From the NCBI RefSeq assembly GCF_024158025.1, contig NZ_JAMZEL010000001.1, forward strand, positions 62,001 to 126,000: DNA of 64,000 nucleotides, in the 5' to 3' direction. How positions within the stretch are numbered: the stretch's first letter is position 1; the number at the start of each line of letters is the position of its first letter. The translations under genes and the position numbers were made by a program. This document shows positions 16,891 to 23,045 of the stretch, in pieces. The DNA is from Runella salmonicolor (GTDB lineage Bacteria > Bacteroidota > Bacteroidia > Cytophagales > Spirosomataceae). Below the pieces are notes generated by a model, which worked only from the letters and a program-made list of their open reading frames with translations, was not told where the DNA came from and searched no databases.

Positions 16891-17295
16891 TTATTTACTT
16901 AAACTATCTACCTGCCCATTTGTTTTCTGCATTTTACGAGCTACCCTTTCATCCACTTGCGCAGGTTTAGCCTGGCTTTTGTAGTGATTAGGTAATACCA
17001 ACGGATTTTGGGGTTCAAGTCCAATCGTCGGTACACTCATTACTACCGTTGCCTCCTGCGCAAAATTGACCTTTCCCTGGCGCTTATAATTATGTGCCGA
17101 TTGGACATTATTTTTTAATTCCAGTGGCATGACACGCTCATTTGGCGAAACGACCAACGATGATGTACTTTGCGGTGCTTTCTGCGAAACAGGTCGCTTG
17201 TAATTGTGCGGCGAGTTGATGGATGCATTTTGCGCTAACACAGACGACGAACCTAACAAAATTAAGGCGATAAATGATTGAATGAACGATTTCAT
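16891..17295 (-). CDS. exported protein with three HNYKR-like repeats, function unknown
   Basis: A 134-residue protein with a signal peptide (about residues 1-21, ending VLAQ). The mature chain is low in predicted structure and holds three spaced copies of a short motif: SPHNYKRPVS (about 28-37), SAHNYKRQGK (about 66-75) and LPNHYKSQAK (about 101-110). The mature part is basic and Pro/Ser/Gln-rich. The promoter has the 58-bp four-box architecture shared with 19536 and 19991 starts, so it is probably controlled by the OmpR-type regulator at 21428-22117. No known domain; a periplasmic or surface role is likely only because of the signal. Confidence 0.65.
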   Translation of the reverse strand: MKSFIQSFIALILLGSSSVLAQNASINSPHNYKRPVSQKAPQSTSSLVVSPNERVMPLELKNNVQSAHNYKRQGKVNFAQEATVVMSVPTIGLEPQNPLVLPNHYKSQAKPAQVDERVARKMQKTNGQVDSLSK

Positions 17296-17348
17296 GATAA
17301 TTATTATGTTTTGGAATACTTAGCTAATGTTGTTGTCTTTTGACACTA

Positions 17349-17406
17349 CAAAAGTACGGCGCTGGTCTTAGAGGGATATTAGGCCAAGATTAGAATTGCC
17401 TTAGAA
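17349..17406 (-). promoter_or_regulatory. four-box regulated promoter A (upstream of the HNYKR-repeat gene)
   Basis: On the plus strand, CAAAAGTA (17349-17356, the -7 element TACTTTTG on the gene strand) is followed by exactly 11 nt and then by TTAGAG (17368), TTAGGC (17379), TTAGAA (17390) and TTAGAA (17401), each 11 bp from the last. Direct repeats at 11-bp spacing are typical of OmpR/PhoB-type binding sites. They replace the -33 region, so the promoter looks activator-dependent. The start codon lies 53 nt downstream. Confidence 0.75.
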
Positions 17407-17471
17407 ATCCGAGTCTTCCTTACTTTTGAAGCCCAAATTCTACTTTCTGCACTTAGTAAAATGTGATTAAG

Positions 17472-18128
17472 TCAAAATTTAATTTTGAGCCCTGGGCCAG
17501 ATACTTGGTTTACGGGTACATCAATGGGTATATTATTTTGATTTAGCTCCAGATACTTCAATTTTTTTAGCCCTTTAATTTCAATGGGAATATCCTGCAA
17601 CTGATTATTTGCCAAATACAACTGTTCTAGTTGGCTTAACTTTCTAATGTTTCGGGGTAATTTTTGAATACCGTCGTTCTCTAAGTGAAGAATTTTTAGC
17701 CTTGGAAGCTTACGCAATACATTGATATTTTTAGGCAAATCAAGGTTCTTGTCGTTGTCGAGGTATAGCTCTTCCAAATTTTGCAGTTGAGAAAATTCCG
17801 ATGGCAATTCCCTGAACGTATTCCCTCCAAGATCCAATACCCTCAAATTTTGCAGCTTAAAAATTTCGAGAGGGACCCCGTTCAATTTGTCATTACGCAA
17901 ACTCAGGTAACGCAAATTAATGAACTTAGGTAATTCGCGTTTGAAGTCAGTGATATCCTGATTGCTCAAATTAAGACGATAGACTTTTTCCGGGGCTTTC
18001 AAGGCTTCTTCCCATTGGTTGTACTCTTTGTCGATCAGCAAAGCTTCTGACGACTGTCCCATAGCCCTGCTTTGTACACCGACCGTTAAAAGAACGGTTA
18101 AACTGTACAGTAAAAATTGAATTTTCAT
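17472..18128 (-). CDS. exported leucine-rich-repeat protein
   Basis: A 218-residue protein. A signal peptide (MKIQFLLYSLTVLLTVGVQS) is followed by about six LRR units with the pattern LxxLxLxxN/DxLxxLPxxI, for example LRVLDLGGNTFRELPSEF, LEELYLDNDKNLDLPKNI and LEQLYLANNQLQDIPIEI. The repeats cover most of the protein from residue about 60 to 200. LRR solenoids mediate protein binding; here no enzymatic domain is attached. The ATG at 18128 is used because the longer frame adds a non-signal stretch. It sits in the envelope module but lacks the four-box promoter signature. Confidence 0.8.
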   Translation of the reverse strand: MKIQFLLYSLTVLLTVGVQSRAMGQSSEALLIDKEYNQWEEALKAPEKVYRLNLSNQDITDFKRELPKFINLRYLSLRNDKLNGVPLEIFKLQNLRVLDLGGNTFRELPSEFSQLQNLEELYLDNDKNLDLPKNINVLRKLPRLKILHLENDGIQKLPRNIRKLSQLEQLYLANNQLQDIPIEIKGLKKLKYLELNQNNIPIDVPVNQVSGPGLKIKF

Positions 18129-18270
18129 TTTTGGTTGGTTAAGTGCATTGGTTGGCCCCTCCTGGGCAAAAAACGAAGGTAAGTGCCACAAAATCACCTA
18201 CCACTTCAGTAGCATTATGGCCAGATATACTATTTAGAAACACTTTCCCTTCCTAGCAATAGGTGCTTTT

Positions 18271-18630
18271 TCAAACTTTGCGAATATCACGCCTGAAGCG
18301 GCGAATAAATTCTGTTTCTTTTCCGGACACTCTCTCGTCAGCTTGTGCTATATCGGTCATTATCTTAATAAAATATTCGCGAGTAGAGTCATCAAGGTCT
18401 TTGCTGTGCGATGCAAAGCAGCGCATGGCAAAATTGTAGGCTTCCTCTACGGGCGTCTGATAATGTTCCCGCAGCTGAAAAGATTGCATAGCCAACTCCC
18501 CATGCGGCTCTTCAATCAATACATTGCGGGCTTTTAGAGATTCGAGTTCATGTAATTGTCCATCAACTTTGATGAGCGCATATACAGCACTGCCTAAACC
18601 GATATATAAATTAGGGATGAAGGGTTTCAT
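18271..18630 (-). CDS. TerB-like small helical protein
   Basis: A 119-residue all-helical protein. Two acidic repeats resemble those of the TerB fold: ALIKVDGQLHELESLKARNV near residues 18-37 and IAQADERVSGKETEFIRRF near 92-110, matching the DGx-x-ExE pattern in which acidic residues bind metal. TerB-like proteins occur in membrane-associated stress complexes. No signal peptide is seen. It lies between the LRR gene and the SPFH gene, with the SPFH terminator just upstream. Identification as TerB-like rests on this motif alone and is moderate. Confidence 0.6.
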   Translation of the reverse strand: MKPFIPNLYIGLGSAVYALIKVDGQLHELESLKARNVLIEEPHGELAMQSFQLREHYQTPVEEAYNFAMRCFASHSKDLDDSTREYFIKIMTDIAQADERVSGKETEFIRRFRRDIRKV

Positions 18631-18679
18631 TTTTAAAAACTGGTTAAAATATTGACAAACAAGAGTTTTTATTTTTTGT

Positions 18680-18718
18680 AAAAAAAAAGACAGGACAAAC
18701 CAATTATTTATCCTGTCT
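18680..18718 (-). terminator. intrinsic terminator of the SPFH gene
   Basis: On the minus strand, arms AGACAGGA (18711-18718) and TCCTGTCT (18688-18695) enclose a 15-nt loop and are followed by a run of nine T. It lies 21 nt past the SPFH stop. Confidence 0.85.
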
Positions 18719-18738
18719 AACGTTCACTACAGCCATTA

Positions 18739-19536
18739 CTACTCTACCTTATCTGGTGAGATCAAAAGAGGGGCACCGCCACCCGTGATGATCACTTTAC
18801 TGTTTGAGGAAGCCGCCAGTTTATTGAATGCCTCAATCGACTTAAATTGAATGAGCATCGGCGTCAATCCTTCATTTATTATTTTCTGGGCATCGCGAAC
18901 CCCTGTGGCTTCAATGATTCGGCGCTGGGCTTCCTGACGTTCTTTATCGAGCACAAACTGCATACGTTGTGAATCCTGCTCTGCTTCCAGTTTTTCTTCA
19001 ATTGCTTTGGTCAATCCTGATGGTAAAACGATACTTTTCAGCAATACGGATTCAACAATAAATCCACGGTCTTTGAGCTGTGACATCATTTGTTCGCGAA
19101 TCGAGTTCTCAATGGCAGTGCGTTGGCCTGTATGCATATCTTTGGCAAAATAGCGAGCCGATACATCGGCCACAGCCGAACGAAAAACGGGAAGTATCAC
19201 CACTTGATCATAGTTCTTACCCAAATTTTCGATTATCTGTGGAGCCTGACCGCCCACCACTCGGTATAAAATAGACACATCTGACTGCACCGTAAGACCT
19301 TCTTTGGAAGGCAAAGGCAACCGTACTTCTATATTTGTGGTTCGGGTAGGCATTTTTATGATGCGAGTCACGAACGGGTTAAATACTTTTACGCCTTCTC
19401 GGAGTGGCTCAGGTCTGATTTTTCCGAGGGTTCGTTTTACGCCTACTTCGCCCTGGCGCACAACTGTACAACTACTAAAAAAAAGGATTATGGCTAAAAA
19501 GGCAAGGGGATTAATTACGCGTTTCATGGTTGTCAT
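18739..19536 (-). CDS. SPFH/prohibitin-family lipoprotein
   Basis: A 265-residue predicted lipoprotein. The N-terminal hydrophobic segment LAFLAIILFFSSC ends in a lipobox, so the mature protein starts at Cys. The SPFH core follows (EGVKVFNPFVTRIIKMPTRT, then LTVQSDVSILYRV, VILPVFRSAVADVSARYF), and a charged helix around AIEEKLEAEQDSQRMQFVLD matches the prohibitin/stomatin coiled region. SPFH proteins form membrane ring scaffolds that help control proteases and stress. The promoter carries the shared four-box signature, and a terminator follows. M4 (19527) is a nearby alternative start. Confidence 0.9.
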   Translation of the reverse strand: MTTMKRVINPLAFLAIILFFSSCTVVRQGEVGVKRTLGKIRPEPLREGVKVFNPFVTRIIKMPTRTTNIEVRLPLPSKEGLTVQSDVSILYRVVGGQAPQIIENLGKNYDQVVILPVFRSAVADVSARYFAKDMHTGQRTAIENSIREQMMSQLKDRGFIVESVLLKSIVLPSGLTKAIEEKLEAEQDSQRMQFVLDKERQEAQRRIIEATGVRDAQKIINEGLTPMLIQFKSIEAFNKLAASSNSKVIITGGGAPLLISPDKVE

Positions 19537-19622
19537 AGGTTTAACTGTTAATGAAAAAGGGGAATCAAAACCAAGTCTTTGCCTAGTGTTTTCACGCCGT
19601 CAATTGTCTTGTTTTGACAGCA

Positions 19623-19680
19623 CAAAATTGTTACCTTAGTATTAGACGAATATTATAGCCGTATTAGAAGTTCCTTAGAA
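19623..19680 (-). promoter_or_regulatory. four-box regulated promoter B (upstream of the SPFH gene)
   Basis: CAAAATTG (19623-19630, gene strand CAATTTTG, one mismatch to TAnnTTTG) is followed by exactly 11 nt and then TTAGAC (19642), TTATAG (19653), TTAGAA (19664) and TTAGAA (19675) at 11-bp intervals. The layout is the same as site A. The SPFH start codon is 86 nt downstream. Confidence 0.7.
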
Positions 19681-19682
19681 AA

Positions 19683-19991
19683 CTATGGTTTCTCCTGCGA
19701 TTTGTATTGAAGGAGTTGAATTTGTTTTCGAAGCTCGTTCAATTGCCGATCTGTTTGCAGTTTAGCCGCATAGAGCGAATCATAACGCAACCGAAGCTCG
19801 TCGTGCTGCTGTCTGAGGCTTTGGTGTTGTCCACGGTATCGAAAGGCTGTGCCCAAACCACCAAAAAATAACATAGTAAAGGCCAAAACGACAATCCCCC
19901 CCACAAACGTAGACGCCCATCGACGACTGCGCTTGCGCACCGTGGCTTGAGGATTGGGGGTCGAAAAATAATCTAGTTTGTAGCGCGTCAT
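19683..19991 (-). CDS. small membrane-anchored coiled-coil protein, function unknown
   Basis: A 102-residue protein. It has a basic N-terminus with RKRSRRW, then a single membrane helix (about residues 26-46, VGGIVVLAFTMLFFGGLGT), then a heptad-rich helix to the end (SLRQQHDELRLRYDSLYAAK and onward). The domain outside the helix is probably a periplasmic coiled coil. It lies between the SPFH gene and the kinase gene, and its promoter carries the four-box signature. A partner for the SPFH lipoprotein is plausible but unproven. Confidence 0.65.
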   Translation of the reverse strand: MTRYKLDYFSTPNPQATVRKRSRRWASTFVGGIVVLAFTMLFFGGLGTAFRYRGQHQSLRQQHDELRLRYDSLYAAKLQTDRQLNELRKQIQLLQYKSQEKP

Positions 19992-20014
19992 AATTTTGTC
20001 CCATTTTAAGTAGG

Positions 20015-20072
20015 CAAAACTAATACCACTACCTTGGAAGAAACTTAGAAGAATATTAGAAAAGCATTAGGA
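20015..20072 (-). promoter_or_regulatory. four-box regulated promoter C (upstream of the coiled-coil gene)
   Basis: CAAAACTA (20015-20022, gene strand TAGTTTTG, an exact TAnnTTTG) is followed by exactly 11 nt and then TTGGAA (20034), TTAGAA (20045), TTAGAA (20056) and TTAGGA (20067) at 11-bp intervals. The last box overlaps the stop codon of the kinase gene. The start codon of the coiled-coil gene is 23 nt downstream. Confidence 0.75.
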
Positions 20073-21431
20073 TTTTTGGGGAAGCGTAATCACAAAAGTA
20101 GTACCAATCTCAGGGCCCGATTCTACCGATAGGCTACCGTGGTGTAATTTAATGATTCGGGCGGTCAATGAAAGTCCAATACCATGCCCAGCGATGTTGC
20201 GCGCGTTTGAACCACGTCGGAAAGGTTTAAAGATAAGCGGCAATTCTTCCTTAGGAATGGCTGGCCCATCGTTATGAAAATGGATTTCAAAAGCGCTTGG
20301 TAACTTGTTGAACCGAACCTCAACCGTGTTGTCTGGGGAGAATTTAGCCCCGTTTTCCAACAAGTTGGTGAGCGCAATTTGAAGAAGGGCCTCATTGCCC
20401 AACACATTGAAATGAGTGGTGTCTTTAGAGAAATTCGCCAAATTTACTTTAATTATATACCCTGGATAGGCCCTGAGCAACTCACTACGAACCTGCCAAA
20501 AAATTTCGTCAAGGTACACCTCCGACAATTTAACGGCCGACTCTTCTATGCTGACCTTTGCCAGCGACAACAATCCGTTTGAGAGTCGATTCAGCTGGCG
20601 GGCATCGTCGAGCACGGAGCGGAGCGTATCGTGCCATTCCTGCGGGTTATCGTCCATGAGCGCTACCTCAATTTGGCCCGTAATGGCCGTAAGCGGGGTT
20701 CGGAGCTCGTGCGAAGCATTGGAGACAAACGCCCGCTGCAATTGAAATGCTTCCTCCAAGCGGTCGAGCATCTGGTTGAAACGTTCGGCCAACTGACCGA
20801 TTTCATCGGGCGTATTTCCTACATCTACCCGCAAATCCAGACGTGAGGCCGTAATCGCATCTACCCGACCAATTAGTTTTTTGAGCGGCAATAAAGCCCG
20901 GTATGCATAAAACCACCCCACCAAAAAGACAATAAAGCCAGAAATAAACCCCCCTACTCCCATCACCAAAAGCAAGTTGCTTACTTCGCTGTGGCCATAT
21001 TTATCAACTGCCGAGGCAAAGACCACAAAGCGGTTATATTCATCTGCAAACAAGACTCCTATTACCTCTCTTTTCCCTTCGTCCCAACGAAATTCCTTCT
21101 CAAGACGTACGTGGTTCAGGATTGTCTTATCCACTTTTAGATAATCGGTACCGCTTTCATACACGAGTGAATCGCGGTAATTGTAGATAATAATTTCTTC
21201 TTCGTTGAGAACCGTTAAATGATTCTTATCGAGCAACTTATACAACTCCGGACTGAGCGTTTCTTTCCCAAAAAGCAACTCTACGTTGGTATTGGCCTCG
21301 GCCTTGAGTTGTTCGTAGAATTGGGTTTTGCGGTGCCGCTCCGCAAGCAAATAAATAACAATGCAAAACAACAGCAATAAAATCGAAACAACCGCCGTAA
21401 AAAGCAGCGTTAAACGGATACGAATCGTCAT
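20067..21431 (-). CDS. OmpR-pair sensor histidine kinase with HAMP domain
   Basis: A 454-residue inner-membrane kinase. Two membrane helices (about 8-27 and 150-175) flank a periplasmic sensor domain of about 120 residues. A HAMP domain follows, then HisKA with His near residue 241 in SNASHELRTPLTAITGQ, then HATPase_c with N box ALTNLLENGAKFS and G box HGIGLSLTARIIKLHHG. Architecture resembles CusS-type kinases, but no metal-binding motif is evident in the sensor domain. Its ATG overlaps the stop of the regulator gene by four bases. The signal is unknown; the adjacent four-box promoters suggest an envelope-stress type cue. Confidence 0.93.
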   Translation of the reverse strand: MTIRIRLTLLFTAVVSILLLLFCIVIYLLAERHRKTQFYEQLKAEANTNVELLFGKETLSPELYKLLDKNHLTVLNEEEIIIYNYRDSLVYESGTDYLKVDKTILNHVRLEKEFRWDEGKREVIGVLFADEYNRFVVFASAVDKYGHSEVSNLLLVMGVGGFISGFIVFLVGWFYAYRALLPLKKLIGRVDAITASRLDLRVDVGNTPDEIGQLAERFNQMLDRLEEAFQLQRAFVSNASHELRTPLTAITGQIEVALMDDNPQEWHDTLRSVLDDARQLNRLSNGLLSLAKVSIEESAVKLSEVYLDEIFWQVRSELLRAYPGYIIKVNLANFSKDTTHFNVLGNEALLQIALTNLLENGAKFSPDNTVEVRFNKLPSAFEIHFHNDGPAIPKEELPLIFKPFRRGSNARNIAGHGIGLSLTARIIKLHHGSLSVESGPEIGTTFVITLPQKS

Positions 21432-22117
21432 TTTTCTTTTAGCGTATAGCCCATGCCAACCACCGTATGGATGAGCTTGTTAGCGGTTTCTTTGTCGATT
21501 TTTTTTCGCAAATAATTGATATAGACCTCAATAAAATTGGTGCCCGTGTCAAAATCAATGTCCCATACTTTTTCGGCAATATCCACTTTTGAAACCACCC
21601 TTCCACGATTGCGCATCAGGTATTCTAACAATGCAAACTCCTTGGCCGTCAAGTCAATGGTTTGTCCGCCCCGCCGGGCCAGTTTTTGGTCCAGATCTAA
21701 TTCCAAGTCTGCCACACGCAGCACGTTGGTCTGCTCAATGGTTTTTACGGCTCGTTTAAGCAGAGCCTTCAAACGAGCCACCAGCTCCATAAAATCAAAT
21801 GGTTTGACCAGATAATCATCAACTCCTGCATCAAAACCCGCCAGTTTGTCGGCGGTAGTATCTAGCGCAGTAAGCATCAAAAGCGGGATTTGGGCATTTT
21901 TGGTACGGATGTAAGCGGCCAATTCTACCCCATCCATAAAAGGTAAATTCACGTCCAAAATGATGAGGTCAAACGTGCGCTCGTCAAAAAGGCGCTGCCC
22001 CTCTCTCCCATCTTCGGCAATTTCGACCGTAAACCCCTGTCTTTCTAAGCCTTTTTTTATAAATGCGGCCACTTTTGTTTCGTCTTCCACTAAAAGTAAA
22101 TGAGGCACAAATTCCAT
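21428..22117 (-). CDS. OmpR/PhoB-family response regulator
   Basis: A 229-residue DNA-binding regulator. The receiver domain has an acidic pocket (VEDE, residues 10-13), phospho-acceptor Asp55 in LIILDVNLPFMDG and the Lys in DDYLVKPFDF. The C-terminal winged helix (DLTAKEFALLEYLMRNRGRV, then NFIEVYINYLRKKID) is typical of the OmpR/PhoB group, members of which bind direct repeats at about 11-bp spacing. Such repeats occur at three nearby promoters (17349, 19623 and 20015), so it is the natural candidate regulator. Closest architecture by eye is CusR-like. It overlaps the kinase start by four bases. Confidence 0.94.
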   Translation of the reverse strand: MEFVPHLLLVEDETKVAAFIKKGLERQGFTVEIAEDGREGQRLFDERTFDLIILDVNLPFMDGVELAAYIRTKNAQIPLLMLTALDTTADKLAGFDAGVDDYLVKPFDFMELVARLKALLKRAVKTIEQTNVLRVADLELDLDQKLARRGGQTIDLTAKEFALLEYLMRNRGRVVSKVDIAEKVWDIDFDTGTNFIEVYINYLRKKIDKETANKLIHTVVGMGYTLKEK

Positions 22118-22162
22118 AAACGGTGCGATAAATAAACTTTAGATAGCTATTAAATCAAAGGC

Positions 22163-22699
22163 TCAGGCAGGCATGTTGCTTTTGAGTTCTTCCACCTGAT
22201 TGAGATGTCGATCAATGTGAAACCGCAAAAATTCAAAGCGTTGACGAATATCAATCGGGCCAGAGATAGGATGCGGGTGAATCAGTGATTCCAACTCATC
22301 GTCATGCAGTTCATGGCCCAAAGCGTTTAGTTCCACTTGCAGACTTTCCAACGAAGCCGCCCAAAAACCAATCGGACCACCCAACCGAGGAGCGGCTATT
22401 GCAGGAGCGATTTCTTTTGGCTTCCAGGTTTTTTCCACAATTTCTTCAATCGACAGTCCTTTGTGAATCATCTCCCCGTCCCAGTTTTTTTTACCTTCGC
22501 GGGCGGCCTGAAGTACTTTCCACATCCCGAGTATGGCGCCGTGTTCGGCCCAATACAAATGCTCCGTGTTGTCTACTACATTCCAAACATCGGGAGAAGG
22601 TTTCCATTGCGCTTGCCCTTCAGAAAGTTGCCTAACAGTGTCAAGGTAACGATTGCGCGCCGCCAATACTTCGCTGATTAGTTTTTTTACCTGATTCAT
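22163..22699 (-). CDS. DinB-superfamily protein
   Basis: A 178-residue four-helix-bundle protein of the DinB/YfiT type. The three putative metal ligands are His in VVDNTEHLYWAEHG (first helix) and two in FLRFHIDRHLNQVEEL (last helix), spaced as in the DinB_2 group. DinB proteins include bacillithiol-related transferases and thiol-linked hydrolases; which one cannot be told here. It ends 46 nt upstream of the OmpR regulator on the same strand, so the two could share a transcript. Confidence 0.8.
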   Translation of the reverse strand: MNQVKKLISEVLAARNRYLDTVRQLSEGQAQWKPSPDVWNVVDNTEHLYWAEHGAILGMWKVLQAAREGKKNWDGEMIHKGLSIEEIVEKTWKPKEIAPAIAAPRLGGPIGFWAASLESLQVELNALGHELHDDELESLIHPHPISGPIDIRQRFEFLRFHIDRHLNQVEELKSNMPA

Positions 22700-23045
22700 G
22701 TTGAGGTTCTTTTATGTGCGTTAAAGGTAAAAAAAAGGGTCGAGAAATTGCATTTCCACGTATTTTTATGCCTATTTATGCGAAATTGGTTGTTATGGTC
22801 GTGACAAAAACAGCCAAATTTTCTCCTCTGTATCTTCAAAAATCTAACCATGTTCCAGTTTATGGTTGTTTGGGGCATGGGCGCACCGTTTTTAAGAAAG
22901 GCTTCACTCCTAATGCTGTCCGTCGCAGGTGAGATGGAGTCCCTGAAAAAAATCGGGGCTAAAAAAAGAAAAGGCAAACCCAATGATGTACTCATTTTCG
23001 ACGGTTTTTGTAGCTTTGTCAAATCACTTGCAAATTTGCCGAACT
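22700..23045. other. 346-base divergent region before the PIG-L gene
   Basis: No convincing gene. Frames open on both strands here (22850-23104 plus, 22696-23022 minus) lack protein-like features and probably are spurious. It holds the plus-strand -7 element at 23011-23018. Confidence 0.5.
23011..23018 (+). promoter_or_regulatory. putative -7 element (TAGCTTTG) of the PIG-L gene
   Basis: Exact TAnnTTTG, 27 nt before the ATG at 23046. Because it lies inside the frame extension that begins at 22983, it favours the 23046 start. Confidence 0.45.

Noticed and set aside
18129..18270. Shared four-box promoter before the LRR gene
   Set aside because: A single TTAGAA at 18234 has no partners at 11-bp spacing.
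22118..22162. Possible fourth copy of the 11-bp box pattern (TTAGAT at 22139, TTAAAT at 22150) before the OmpR regulator
   Set aside because: Only two degenerate boxes are present, and there is no -7 element at the required 11-nt distance.
22696..23022. Overlapping frames on both strands in the DinB/PIG-L gap (22696-23022 minus and 22850-23104 plus)
   Set aside because: Neither shows protein-like features, their composition is intergenic, and the plus-strand one runs into the promoter and coding start of the PIG-L gene.
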